In this document: positions 43,288-52,723 of the stretch, one piece after another
Layout: each line of letters opens with the position of its first letter
Position numbering within the stretch: position 1 is the stretch's first letter
Source: Haloimpatiens sp042688525
GTDB taxonomy: Bacteria; Bacillota; Clostridia; Clostridiales; Clostridiaceae
Reading direction: 5' to 3'
Length of the DNA stretch: 64,000 bases
Assembly: GCF_042688525.2 (NCBI RefSeq)
Contig: NZ_JBHWAB010000001.1
Coordinates: 2,604,001-2,668,000 of the forward strand
Notes under the pieces: generated by a model
The model's database searches: none
What the model saw: only the letters and a program-made list of their open reading frames with translations
What the model was told of the DNA's origin: nothing
Program-made: the position numbers and the translations under genes

Positions 43288-44358
43288 CTATCTTTCCTTC
43301 TTACTAATATTTTTAATTAAATTAACTATTATTTCTGTACCATTACTAAAATCACTATCATTCATATTTTTAATGTACTTTTCTCTGTTTTTTGTTAACT
43401 CTTCTATACCTTTTAAAAACTCATTATCATTAGAATTATCTTCTTGTAATACTAAACTATATCCTCTTTTTTCAAAAGATCTAGCATTTAATATTTGATC
43501 ACCTCTACTTGCTTTTGCTGATAGAGGTATTAATAAATTAGGTTTTTTTAATGCTAATAATTCAAATATAACATTTGCACCTGCTCTTGAAACTACAATA
43601 TCTGCAGCATTCATAAAATGTGGCAATTCTTCACTTACATACTCATATTGTTTATATCCACTTCTATTATTTAAACTAGTTTCTAAATTATTTTTCCCAC
43701 ATATATGAATAATATCATACATATTTAATAACTTATCAATATTATTCCTTACTAAATCATTTATAAATTTTGATCCTAAACTTCCTCCTATAATAAGTAA
43801 TATTGGTTTATTACCAGAAAAGCTACATATTTTTAACGCTTTTATTTTACTTCCTTTAAGCAAATTCTCTCTTATTGGTGTTCCACTTATTAATCCTTTA
43901 TCTTCTTTTATATGTTTTAAAGTTTCTGGAAAAGTTACACATATCTTTGTACAAAAAGGTAGCGCAATTTTATTTGCAAGTCCAGGTGTCATATCTGATT
44001 CATGTGATATAACAGGAATTTTATTTAAATGTGCTCCAATTACAACAGGTACAGATACAAAACCTCCTTTTGAAAAAACTACATTTGGTTTTTCTTTTTT
44101 CATTATTCTAGTAGCTTGATATATACCTTTTAATACTTTAAACGGATCTGTAAAATTTTTAATATCAAAATATCTTCTTAATTTACCTGTTGAAATAATA
44201 TGATACTTTATATTTTCTTTTTCTATTATTTTTCTTTCTATACCTTTTTCTGAGCCTATATATTGTATTTCATATCCTAATTTTTCTAACTTTGGTATAA
44301 GAGCTAAATTTGGTGTCACATGCCCAGCTGATCCACCACCAGTCATAATAATTTTCAT
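43288..44358 (-). CDS. murG: UDP-N-acetylglucosamine:lipid I GlcNAc transferase MurG
   Basis: A 356-aa GT28 enzyme making lipid II for peptidoglycan. MurG marks are MTGGGSAGHVTPNLAL at the N-terminus, SKGGFVSVP (about 95), HESDMTPGLANK (about 125), IIGGSLGSKFIN and SRAGANVIFELLALKKPNLLIPL. ATG 44358 begins the family's usual MKIIMTGGGSAGH; earlier starts sit on top of the SD. It lies alone rather than in a dcw cluster. Confidence 0.92.
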   Translation of the reverse strand: MKIIMTGGGSAGHVTPNLALIPKLEKLGYEIQYIGSEKGIERKIIEKENIKYHIISTGKLRRYFDIKNFTDPFKVLKGIYQATRIMKKEKPNVVFSKGGFVSVPVVIGAHLNKIPVISHESDMTPGLANKIALPFCTKICVTFPETLKHIKEDKGLISGTPIRENLLKGSKIKALKICSFSGNKPILLIIGGSLGSKFINDLVRNNIDKLLNMYDIIHICGKNNLETSLNNRSGYKQYEYVSEELPHFMNAADIVVSRAGANVIFELLALKKPNLLIPLSAKASRGDQILNARSFEKRGYSLVLQEDNSNDNEFLKGIEELTKNREKYIKNMNDSDFSNGTEIIVNLIKNISKKER

Positions 44359-44391
44359 TTCTTTATTCATCCTTTCTAAAAATTCATAACT

Positions 44392-44647
44392 CACCTTTCA
44401 CAGTAAAAAAATACTGTCTAGCGAAGGGAAATGATATCTTGCGTAAGAAACATTTGAACAAAGTTTACAAGTTCTTAGCTTTACGAATTTGAAAAAAGTA
44501 ATTTTTTAATTACTGATTCCTACGGAATATTAATTAAAAAATCTTTTTTCAATATGAGTAAAGCTTAGAACTTGTTACTGAAGTGAAAGGTTTCTGAGCA
44601 AGATATCATTTCCCGCAGCGACTATTTTTCACCTTCGAAAGTTGAAT
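44392..44647. repeat. MITE-like palindrome, AACTTTCGCAG family, long form
   Basis: Outer arms CTTTCACAGTAAAAAAATA / CACCTTCGAAAG and GGGAAATGATATCTTGCG / GCAAGATATCATTTCCC surround the 109-bp module at 44467-44575 (ACAAGTTCTTAGC..GCTTAGAACTTGT). No ORF is present. The rest of the gap up to 44919 is AT-rich. Confidence 0.8.
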
Positions 44648-44919
44648 TCATAAATAAAATTTTCTTGTTTGCATACAATAATTTTGTTTGATTTTTTTAT
44701 TGATTTTACTCTTAATTCCCCTTTTCTATCATAATTATATATCACATTATACTAATTCATCAAAAAAAATTATTTTTTGAATTTTTATATTTTTTTCTAT
44801 TATTAATTCTATTTTCTAATACTTGTACAAAGTACAAGATATACCTCCAATCTACTAATATAATAACTTTAGAATCGGTAACAATAATAGTACACCAATA
44901 AAAAAGGAGGTAATTTAAA

Positions 44920-45096
44920 ATGAAAAACTTAGTACCAGAAGCTAAACAAGGATTAAACAAATTTAAGATGGAGATTGCTAGTGAATTAGGAGTTCCATTT
45001 ACTGATTATAATGGAAACCTTTCTTCAAAACAATGTGGTTCTGTTGGTGGAGAAATGGTTAAGAGAATGGTAGAACAATACGAAAGAAATATCTAG
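44920..45096 (+). CDS. Alpha/beta-type small acid-soluble spore protein
   Basis: A 58-aa SASP that coats and protects spore DNA. The family signatures are EAKQGLNKFKMEIASELGV and GSVGGEMVKRMVEQYE. Between them is KQCGS, where most family members have an Asn or similar; cysteine is unusual. A strong AAAGGAGGT lies eight bases before ATG. A terminator follows. It is likely expressed in the forespore, though I could not define a SigG promoter with confidence. Confidence 0.95.
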   Translation: MKNLVPEAKQGLNKFKMEIASELGVPFTDYNGNLSSKQCGSVGGEMVKRMVEQYERNI

Positions 45097-45138
45097 TTTA
45101 AATATCCAAATCTAGTGTAAGCATACGCTAATAAGCTT

Positions 45139-45178
45139 AAAAGAGGTAACACAGTTAAACAATTGTGTTACCTCTTTT
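45139..45178. terminator. Bidirectional terminator between the SASP gene and recJ
   Basis: AAAAGAGGTAACACA and TGTGTTACCTCTTTT form a 15-bp perfect stem with T runs on both strands. Confidence 0.9.
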
Positions 45179-45196
45179 ATGTTTTGTCTTCTTAAA

Positions 45197-46960
45197 CTAT
45201 CTTGATATTCTAACATCATTGATTCTAACCTGAACTGTCTTATTTCCCATATATTCATTTTCATATGGAGTAAATATTATATCTAATTTTAAATTCATAG
45301 GATTATTTATAATTTGTAGGTATCTTTCACCATAATGTTCTTTTAATAATTCTGTAAATTCATCTACTTTGCCAAATCCTAATGCATCAATACACCTATT
45401 ACTATTATTAATTCTACATTTCAATTTCAATGTATTTTTGTCTTTTCCTAGTATAGCTATTCTTTGTATACATACATTTTTCTCTGCTAAAACAGGTGAT
45501 GCATTGCCCTTTCCAAAAGGTTCTAAACTATTTATTTCCTGTATTAAATTAGATGATATATACGCAAAAGGTAATCTTTTATCAATTCTTATTTTAGGTA
45601 TTATATCTTGATTAGTAAGCGTACAATTTTCTTTTAACTTCTGTCTTAATTTACAAATATTTTCTTCTTCTATTGATAATCCAGCTGCCATTGGATGACC
45701 ACCGAATTTATAAATTAAATTCTTACACTGCATAAGTTCTTCAAATAAGTTATATTCTTCTATAGATCTACCTGAACCTTTTGGCATTTCCTTTCCACCT
45801 GTTAATACTATTGTAGGTACATTATATTTTTCTCTTATTTTACCTGCAACAATTCCAGCTATACTTTCATGAACATCTTCTTTATAAATTAGAAGAACTT
45901 TATCATTTTTCATATCACAATTTTCTATACTATCTATAATTTCATCTACATTTTTATTAGTCATTTCTTGTCTTTTTTTATTTAATTGATAAAGTATATC
46001 TGCAAGTTCTTTAGCTCTTTTTTCATCTTTGCATAATAACAGTTCAACTGATAGTGCAGCAGTATCAAGTCTTCCAGTAGCATTAATGCATGGTCCTATT
46101 TGAAAACCTATAGTATAAGACTTAACACTTTTACACCCTATTAGTTCTATTAGGCATTTCAATCCTAGATTATTAGTATCATTCATTATTTCAATAGCAT
46201 TTTTAGCTATTATCCTATTTTCATCTACTAAATCAACTACATCACATATTGTACCTATTCCTGCTAACTCTATGTACTCTTTCATATTTTCATTTTTCAA
46301 ATTAAATTTTTCAAATAGCACTTGAGTAAATTTTAATGATATACCTGCACCACATAATAATTTAAAAGGATATGAACAATCTTTTCTCTTAGGATTTATA
46401 ACAGCATCTGCTTCTGGAATTACATAAGTTCTTTCACCCTTGTCCTCAATAAAAGGTAATTCATGATGGTCTGTTATAACCACAGTCATACCTAATTCCT
46501 TAGCAAGTTTTACCTCTTCTGTACAAGCTATTCCATTATCACAAGTTAAAATTACATCTATTCCTTCATCCTTTAATATTTTTATTCTATTTTTATTCAT
46601 ACCATAACCTTCATTTTCTCTATCTGGCACATGGTATTTTACATTTGAACCTAGCTTTGTTAATGCTTTATATAATATTGTAGTACTTGTAACACCATCA
46701 GCATCATAATCTCCATATATACATATCTTTTTATTTTGTTGTATTGCTTCTTTTATTATATCTGTACCTTTATCCATATCTTTCATCAATAAAGGATTAT
46801 ATAAATCTTCTAAAGAAGCTCTCATAAATTTTTTTATCTCCTGTGGAGTATTAATCCCTCTATCAATTAATATTTTTGCAGTAATTGGACTTATATTTGC
46901 TTTGTTTGCTAGCTCTTTAACATCTATTTTCGTAGTTCTTAACAGCCATCTTGCTTTCAA
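45197..46960 (-). CDS. recJ: Single-stranded-DNA-specific exonuclease RecJ
   Basis: A 587-aa DHH-family 5'-3' exonuclease. The catalytic motifs are IYGDYDADGVTSTTILY (about 77), TCDNGIA and VVITDHHELP (about 155). The DHHA1 and OB-type parts follow, with GSGRSIEEYNLFEEL and FGGHPMAAGLSIE. It acts in recombination and mismatch repair. Confidence 0.94.
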   Translation of the reverse strand: MKARWLLRTTKIDVKELANKANISPITAKILIDRGINTPQEIKKFMRASLEDLYNPLLMKDMDKGTDIIKEAIQQNKKICIYGDYDADGVTSTTILYKALTKLGSNVKYHVPDRENEGYGMNKNRIKILKDEGIDVILTCDNGIACTEEVKLAKELGMTVVITDHHELPFIEDKGERTYVIPEADAVINPKRKDCSYPFKLLCGAGISLKFTQVLFEKFNLKNENMKEYIELAGIGTICDVVDLVDENRIIAKNAIEIMNDTNNLGLKCLIELIGCKSVKSYTIGFQIGPCINATGRLDTAALSVELLLCKDEKRAKELADILYQLNKKRQEMTNKNVDEIIDSIENCDMKNDKVLLIYKEDVHESIAGIVAGKIREKYNVPTIVLTGGKEMPKGSGRSIEEYNLFEELMQCKNLIYKFGGHPMAAGLSIEEENICKLRQKLKENCTLTNQDIIPKIRIDKRLPFAYISSNLIQEINSLEPFGKGNASPVLAEKNVCIQRIAILGKDKNTLKLKCRINNSNRCIDALGFGKVDEFTELLKEHYGERYLQIINNPMNLKLDIIFTPYENEYMGNKTVQVRINDVRISR

Positions 46961-47084
46961 AATTATACCCCTTTTCTATAGTTGTCATTAATTTCATTAT
47001 AACATCTTATTCTATAAAATCTCAATTTTTAAAAATACATTAGAATAAGATTTTTATGGTATAATATTTTATACAATTGAAAGT

Positions 47085-47145
47085 TTATCCTACAGATATC
47101 TACTTTTCTATAAGTAACAGATAAAAATGTTACATCTCTGGATAA
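47085..47145. repeat. Small TTATCC...GGATAA palindromic element
   Basis: Starts TTATCC and ends GGATAA with an inner GTAACA..TGTTAC hairpin. It has the same tips as 17546-17623 and lies directly beside the next element. Confidence 0.5.
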
Positions 47146-47165
47146 CTTTTATTGTTATATATGTA

Positions 47166-47296
47166 ACTCAACTTTCGCAGTAAAAAAACACTGCTTATCG
47201 AAGGGAAATGATATCTTGCGTAAGAAACATTTGAACAAAGTTTCTAAGCAAGATATCATTTCCCGTAGCGGCTATTTTTTACCTGCGAAAGTTGAA
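47166..47296. repeat. MITE-like palindrome, AACTTTCGCAG family, short form
   Basis: CTCAACTTTCGCAGTAAAAA and TTACCTGCGAAAGTTGA are the ends, with AAATGATATCTTGCG and AGCAAGATATCATTTCCCG inside. The 109-bp module is absent: the sequence jumps from ACAAAGTTT to CTAAGCAAG. Confidence 0.8.
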
Positions 47297-47346
47297 ATAT
47301 GTAATTATATACTTTGACATATACTTAAAGTAAGGAGTGTTATAAG

Positions 47347-48165
47347 ATGGATAGATTATTATTTGGTATTTCAGGATTGCCAATTGGAGATGGAGATAAA
47401 AAATTTACATATCAAACTGCTATACCTTATCTAAAAAAAATAGGTTTAGATGCTATGGAACTTCCTTTTGTAAGATCTGTAAATATAACTAATAAAAATA
47501 AAGATGCTGTACTAAAATCTAAATTAGAAAATGATTTTTACTTATCTGCTCATGGCTCTTATTTTATAAATTTAAATGCAGTGGAACTAGAAAAACAAGA
47601 AAAATCATTAGAAAGAATATTAAAAGGAGCAGAAGGATTAAAAAAAGTGGAAGGTAGAAGTCTAATATTTCATCCTGGATTTTACTTGAAAAATTCTAAA
47701 GAGGAGACTTTTGATACTATAAAAAATAATTTATTGAAACTTCCACACATAGGTATAGATTATAGATTAGAAACCACAGGTAAGCCTACTCAATTTGGTT
47801 CACTTGAAGAATTAACTCAATTATGCAAAATCATACCTAGTTGTAAATTATGTATAGACTTTTCTCATTTACACGCTAGATACAATGGAAGTCTCAAAAA
47901 TTATGATGATTATGCAACTATTCTTAAATACGTAAAAGATGAACTAGGTCAAGAAGCACTAAACGACCTACACATACATATGTCTGGAATTAATTATACA
48001 GCTAAAGGTGAGAGAAATCACCTTCCTTTTGAAGAAAGCGATTTTAATTATATTGACTGTTTAAAAACATTAAAAGATTTTGATGTTAAGGGATGCATTA
48101 TATGTGAAAGTCCTATACTTGAAAAAGATGCTCTTCTTTTAAAAGAAAGCTATGAAAAAATATAA
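47347..48165 (+). CDS. Endonuclease IV-like TIM-barrel protein
   Basis: A 272-aa protein of the AP endonuclease 2 / xylose isomerase-like fold. Metal-ligand positions are visible as SAHGSYFINL, IFHPGF, RLETTGK, CIDFSHLHARYNG, LHIHMSG and CESPIL. It is related to deoxyribonuclease IV (Nfo) but distant, so repair of abasic sites is probable rather than certain. SD is AAGGAGTG. Its stop codon lies inside a 30-bp perfect palindrome. Confidence 0.8.
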   Translation: MDRLLFGISGLPIGDGDKKFTYQTAIPYLKKIGLDAMELPFVRSVNITNKNKDAVLKSKLENDFYLSAHGSYFINLNAVELEKQEKSLERILKGAEGLKKVEGRSLIFHPGFYLKNSKEETFDTIKNNLLKLPHIGIDYRLETTGKPTQFGSLEELTQLCKIIPSCKLCIDFSHLHARYNGSLKNYDDYATILKYVKDELGQEALNDLHIHMSGINYTAKGERNHLPFEESDFNYIDCLKTLKDFDVKGCIICESPILEKDALLLKESYEKI

Positions 48166-48190
48166 AGTTGAAAGTACTTTCAACTTTATA
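48161..48190. terminator. Perfect 30-bp palindrome over the stop codon
   Basis: TATAAAGTTGAAAGT and its exact complement. It includes the TAA stop of the preceding gene and is the same unit that builds the repeat at 48515-48690. It may act as a terminator hairpin, but there is no long T run. Confidence 0.5.
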
Positions 48191-48201
48191 CTTTAAATAA
48201 A

Positions 48202-48321
48202 CTATTTTCCTTCTATTGCTCCTTTTCTAGGATTCTTTTGAATTTCACTTTCTGTTATAATTTCTGGTTTTCCACTTTGATGATTTTGTCTCTTTTTCTG
48301 TTTTTTAGTTTCTCTATGCAT
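48202..48321 (-). CDS. Small basic protein, 39 aa
   Basis: The ATG follows GAAAGGAG. The frame starts MHRETKKQKKRQNHQSGKPE and ends NPRKGAIEGK. It is hydrophilic and Lys/Gln-rich, as small spore proteins often are. I know no family. It is 13 bases downstream of another tiny basic gene, which supports both being real. Confidence 0.6.
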   Translation of the reverse strand: MHRETKKQKKRQNHQSGKPEIITESEIQKNPRKGAIEGK

Positions 48322-48334
48322 AGTTTTCTCCTTT

Positions 48335-48439
48335 CTATTTCACTTCAGGAACTTGCATTTCTTGTCTTCTTTTTTTACTTTTATTTTGAGGTCTATCAGT
48401 TTCCGATTTATCAGGTCTTTTCATACCTTTTTTAGCCAT
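48335..48439 (-). CDS. Small basic protein, 34 aa
   Basis: A strong AGGAGG lies before ATG. The frame starts MAKKGMKRPDKSETDRPQNK and ends EMQVPEVK. It is disordered-looking and basic. With its downstream neighbour it forms a two-gene unit, perhaps sporulation-linked. Confidence 0.62.
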   Translation of the reverse strand: MAKKGMKRPDKSETDRPQNKSKKRRQEMQVPEVK

Positions 48440-48514
48440 TTTTGATTCCTCCTTCTCTCCAAGTTGTACATTCTGTATTTTTACCTATATTTTATGAATT
48501 ATGTAATAGGGTAA

Positions 48515-48690
48515 AAAAAGTATAAAGTTGAAAGAACAAAGTACAAATAAGGAAGATTTTCAAAAGCTTGCTTTTGAAAATCCATCAATATTTTTACTTT
48601 ATACTTTTTACTTTATACTTTAATAACGGTTTTTCTGTAAGAAAAACATCCTTATTTTTACTTTCAACTTTCAACTTTCTTATTTATACT
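48515..48690. repeat. Imperfect palindrome of TATAAAGTTGAAAG units
   Basis: Arms GTATAAAGTTGAAAGAAC and CTTTCAACTTTCAACTTTC enclose GATTTTCAAAAGC/GCTTTTGAAAATC and a TTTTTCTGTAAGAAAAA hairpin. It overlaps the last bases of trpP. Confidence 0.6.
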
Positions 48691-49196
48691 TTATTTACAG
48701 AGTATTTTAACGCTGTATTAACAACACCATATAGAACAAATGAAGCAATAGCATTTATTATAGTAGCTGGCAAAACTACAGTTACTACTAATACACCAAA
48801 AGGTGCTGGTAATCCTGCCATTAGTAACGCCGTTGACAAAAATACACATCCACTGATAATTGTACCTATTGATGAAATCACTAAAATTTTAATTCTATTA
48901 TTAATCTTATCTCCCATTATTTTATATATAAAATATACACATTGAGAAGTTATTATTTTATCTATCACATTAGGAATTTGACCTCCAGGAAAATTAGTAG
49001 TTAATGCTGTTAATACTCCTGCTGTAATTCCAATTACTAATGTAGTTTTATAATCTTTACTTACTAATATTGCAATAAACATCATTGCAAGTAGAAAATC
49101 TGGTTTCATTCCCATAAGTATAGGAGGTGAAATTTGATGAAGTATCATCCCTATAGCAAGAAATAATGAACTTATAATTATTTTTTTTGATTTCAT
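48684..49196 (-). CDS. trpP: Tryptophan transporter TrpP family
   Basis: A 170-aa hydrophobic protein with about five membrane helices, matching the TrpP (YhaG) tryptophan uptake family. Typical segments are MKPDFLLAMMFIA and LTTNFPGGQIPNVIDK. It lies behind a T-box leader whose specifier reads TGG, which fits Trp-starvation control. SD is AAAGGAGC. Confidence 0.88.
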   Translation of the reverse strand: MKSKKIIISSLFLAIGMILHQISPPILMGMKPDFLLAMMFIAILVSKDYKTTLVIGITAGVLTALTTNFPGGQIPNVIDKIITSQCVYFIYKIMGDKINNRIKILVISSIGTIISGCVFLSTALLMAGLPAPFGVLVVTVVLPATIINAIASFVLYGVVNTALKYSVNKV

Positions 49197-49334
49197 TTAA
49201 AACAGCTCCTTTATTTTTTATTAAATTTTTATTTTTACGAATTTTAAAACTTTTCCAATGGCTACAATCCTCATTTCAAGCCATAGCTCTCACCTCCTTA
49301 TTCATTTAAAATCCACTTTAAATTTTTTAGATAA

Positions 49335-49575
49335 TAAAAAAATCCTCGCCCCTAATATTATACTAGGGCGAAGATTATATCGCGATACCACCTAATTTAT
49401 GCAAAATTGCATATCTCAAACTTCAGACACTAACATGTCCTATCCTTTTTAACGGTAGGCTTCCGGTAAATACTACTCCCCAAAACAGGTTTCGGTTTAC
49501 TTCTACAAGGTCCATTCATTAGAATTAGCAATATCGAGCTTCCACCATCCTCGACTCTCTATTATTACATCATTT
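49335..49575 (-). promoter_or_regulatory. T-box leader, probable tRNA-Trp sensor for trpP
   Basis: On the minus strand: AGAGAG near the start of stem I, GGTGGAAGC in the apical part, candidate specifier TGG in GAATGGACC (about 49511), the T-box core AGGTGGTATCGCG (49381-49393), and a terminator TCTTCGCCCTA/TAGGGGCGAGGA with seven T (49343-49376). The specifier call is by eye. Confidence 0.92.
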
Positions 49576-49674
49576 TAATTACTCTTCCTTGTCCTAGAAT
49601 TTATGAATTTCAAATTTGTTATTAATTTTACCACAATAATTATTCATTGTAAAGATAATTTTGAAAATTTTAAT

Positions 49675-50619
49675 CTATATTCCCAAAATATTAATAACAT
49701 AAATATAGAAAGGTGTTATGACTAAGCTTAATGCTGTACTCAATCCTACTAAGAATGGGACTGAATCTTCCTCAATCTCACATTTTCTAGATACTATAGC
49801 TGCTTGTGTCATCATTGGCATACTTGCTTCTATTATAAATACTTTTTTAAGTAATGATGGAATATCAATAAACTGTACTACTATTATCATAATTACTGGC
49901 AATACTATAAATTTTCCTATTAGTACAACAACATATCTAATATCAAACTTGTGCTCTTTTAAATCTATGTAATAAATCATTATTCCTATAACAAACATAC
50001 AAAGTGGAGTTGTTAACCCTCCAATATACTTACATGTTGTCATTATAAATTCAGGTATTTTTATTCCTACAATAATAAATAATAAAGCTATTAAAAATCC
50101 TATTAGTGGTGGTGAAAATATCTTTTTAATAATACCAATAATTATTCCATTATCCTCTTTAACATTACACTCTTTTTTCACTCTATTAAACCCTACAGTC
50201 CAAAATATAGTGGTATTTGCAAAATAATATAAAAGAACATATGATATAGATTTTTCTCCAAATACCCCTATACATACAGGTAACCCTAAAAATATTGTGT
50301 TTGATTGAGCGAACATAGTAGATAAAATACTATTTCCTTTTTTATCCTTACTTACAATTTTTAAAATAATAACACCTATAAAAAAAGCGGTCAATATAAC
50401 ACCAAAACCAACTAATATTCCTTTTCTAAAATGTAAAAGTTCTTGTTTTGTAAATCTTACACTTACACTATAAAACATAAGTACTGGTAATGCTAAATTA
50501 AAAATTAAACTTGAAAAAAGTTTAGAAGTTTCCTTATTAAAAAACTTCTTTCTTGTCATCATCCATCCAATAAAAATCATAATAAACATACTTAATATAC
50601 TTTGTACTGCATTGATCAT
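49675..50619 (-). CDS. AEC family transporter
   Basis: A 314-aa membrane protein with about ten helices, of the auxin efflux carrier family, which in bacteria often exports organic acids such as malate. Marks are FNLALPVLMFYSVS near the N-terminus, FAQSNTIFLGLPV in the middle and GGLTTPLCMFVIG after it. ATG 50619 has AAGGGGAC upstream. It ends about 100 bases before the T-box starts, so it is not part of the trpP leader. Confidence 0.86.
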   Translation of the reverse strand: MINAVQSILSMFIMIFIGWMMTRKKFFNKETSKLFSSLIFNLALPVLMFYSVSVRFTKQELLHFRKGILVGFGVILTAFFIGVIILKIVSKDKKGNSILSTMFAQSNTIFLGLPVCIGVFGEKSISYVLLYYFANTTIFWTVGFNRVKKECNVKEDNGIIIGIIKKIFSPPLIGFLIALLFIIVGIKIPEFIMTTCKYIGGLTTPLCMFVIGIMIYYIDLKEHKFDIRYVVVLIGKFIVLPVIMIIVVQFIDIPSLLKKVFIIEASMPMMTQAAIVSRKCEIEEDSVPFLVGLSTALSLVITPFYIYVINILGI

Positions 50620-50714
50620 AATTGTTGTCCCCTTTAACACTTTTTCTTTTGCAAACTAAGGATACCATAATTTAATAAAAAGTTAAACGCTCATGAAAGC
50701 TTATTTTGGTTCAC

Positions 50715-51974
50715 TTAAACAGGCTCAATAACTTGAACGGATGGATTTTTTAAAACTTTCTCTATTACTCTTAATATATCATTCTCATTAATTTGTTCTA
50801 AATTTTCAAGCTGTTCAAACAAAGCTTTAGGTTTCTCAAACATAATTCCATAAACAGCTAAATTCAAACTTAACCTAATTGACTGTTCTAAGCCTAAAGC
50901 TCTTTTTAATTTTATACTTTTAACTAATTTACTTACCTTTTCTTTATTAAAAATATTTGTATTATTTTTTACATTTTCAATCTGACTATCAATTAATCTA
51001 ATTGTATATGGTATTTTATCTTTAGATGTACCAACATATATAGTAAATAACTTTATACCATTTTCATTTTTTATTGTACTTGTAATATCATATGCTAGTC
51101 CATTTTTAGTTCTTACTATATCATATAAAAGGCTGCTTGTACCTTCTCCAAAATAAGAATTAAATACTCTTAATGCCTTAATTTCCTTTTCACTTAAATC
51201 ATGTATTGGAAATATATATTGAATTTTTGCTGTTTCAATATCTTTTTTCAACTTTACAAAAGTACCTGGATTATTTTTTTCATATAAAGTTGTTTTTTTG
51301 ATTTTGTTAATATCATCATATTTTTGCTTCATATCATTTTCATTATATACTGCTTCCCAATTTTTGTAATACCCACTTATCATATTGTAAACTTCATCCC
51401 ATTGTAGTGAAGATACTATACTTATTACACAATTCTTAGGAATATAATGTTTTCTGTAAAATTCAATAACATTATATCTAGAGAAAGATCTTACACTTTC
51501 TTCCGTACCTATTATTAAATTTTTTATTCTTCTTTCATTAAAAGAATTATAAAATAATTCATCTTCACAGTATTGTGCTGTATCATCTTTCCATTCTCTT
51601 AACTCTTGGCATATTACATCAATTTCTTCTTTAAAACCTTCATTTGGAAATGTAGGATTTAATATTATATCTGAATATAATCCAAAAGCTTTATCAAAAT
51701 CTTGTGATAAACATGTACCATAATATACAACATAAGGGTAATTAGTCATAGCATTATTAAATCCAAAATATTCATCACATAATTTATTTATTTCTTCCTC
51801 TTTTTTAGTTTTGGTACCTTTAAAAATCATATGCTCAACTACATGCGCAAGTCCATTTTCATTTTTTTCTTCTACCACAGCACCTGCATCAAAAGCAATA
51901 GAAAAAGAAGTTAATTCTCCACTTCTTTGTTCATATACTATTTTTATACCATTATCCATTGTAATTTCTTTCAT
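50715..51974 (-). CDS. M16 family zinc peptidase
   Basis: A 419-aa pitrilysin-type peptidase with the inverted zinc motif HVVEH (H44, E47, H48) and the distal glutamate in ICQELREWKDD. The second half is the typical inactive M16 repeat. The ATG at 51974 follows AAGAAGGTG; a longer reading from 52022 has no SD. Substrate unknown. Confidence 0.9.
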   Translation of the reverse strand: MKEITMDNGIKIVYEQRSGELTSFSIAFDAGAVVEEKNENGLAHVVEHMIFKGTKTKKEEEINKLCDEYFGFNNAMTNYPYVVYYGTCLSQDFDKAFGLYSDIILNPTFPNEGFKEEIDVICQELREWKDDTAQYCEDELFYNSFNERRIKNLIIGTEESVRSFSRYNVIEFYRKHYIPKNCVISIVSSLQWDEVYNMISGYYKNWEAVYNENDMKQKYDDINKIKKTTLYEKNNPGTFVKLKKDIETAKIQYIFPIHDLSEKEIKALRVFNSYFGEGTSSLLYDIVRTKNGLAYDITSTIKNENGIKLFTIYVGTSKDKIPYTIRLIDSQIENVKNNTNIFNKEKVSKLVKSIKLKRALGLEQSIRLSLNLAVYGIMFEKPKALFEQLENLEQINENDILRVIEKVLKNPSVQVIEPV

Positions 51975-52123
51975 TTTTTTCACCTTCTTAAATAATAATC
52001 TTGTATAGTGTACAATACACAATTGAATATGTTTCCTCCGTTGTGTTAGGAAAACTTAAAATATATTATATCATATTTTTCCCAAATTCACTGTATAACT
52101 GTCATTTATCATATATTTAATAA

Positions 52124-52380
52124 CTCAACTTTCGCAGGTAAAAAATAGCCGCTACGGGAAATGATATCTTGCTTAGAAACCTTTCACTTCAGTAACAAGT
52201 TCTAAGCTTTACTCATATTGAAAAAAGATTTTTTAATTAATATTCCGTAGGAATCAGTAATTAAAAAATAACTTTTTTCAAATTCGTAAAGCTAAGAACT
52301 TGTAAACTTTGTTCAAATGTTTCTTACGCAAGATATCATTTTCCTTCGCTAAACAGTGCTTTTTTACTGAGAAAGTTGAA
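52124..52380. repeat. MITE-like palindrome, AACTTTCGCAG family, long form, inverted
   Basis: Same element as 44392-44647 in opposite orientation, with the 109-bp module at 52195-52303. The remaining gap 52381-52723 is AT-rich; a scrap of the same family (AACTTTTGCAGTAAAAAAAT) is at 52390-52410. Confidence 0.8.
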
Positions 52381-52723
52381 TTAATAATAAACAACTTAAC
52401 TTTTGCAGTAAAAAAATATTTGATTTTACTAAAAAATTATTAATTTTTTTCTGTGAATATACTATTCAATATGTTATAATTATTCTTGTAAGTATATTTC
52501 TTCATAATTAAACATATATAGGATAAAATTCATACTAAAGATTACTAATTATATTTTCAAATTTCGCATAATAAAAACAATACTTAGGATAAATATATTA
52601 GATATGTGAGAGTTAAGAGTGAAAATTTATCTTTTACCTTAGTAACGAGATTTGAATAATAAATGTAAGATGCACATTAAGATAATAATTTGGGATAAAA
52701 GTTTAAAATGGAGCGTCATATGA

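Noticed and set aside
44760..44960. 66-aa minus-strand frame near the SASP gene
   Set aside because: It is the shadow of the SASP upstream region and start; no SD and no sensible composition.
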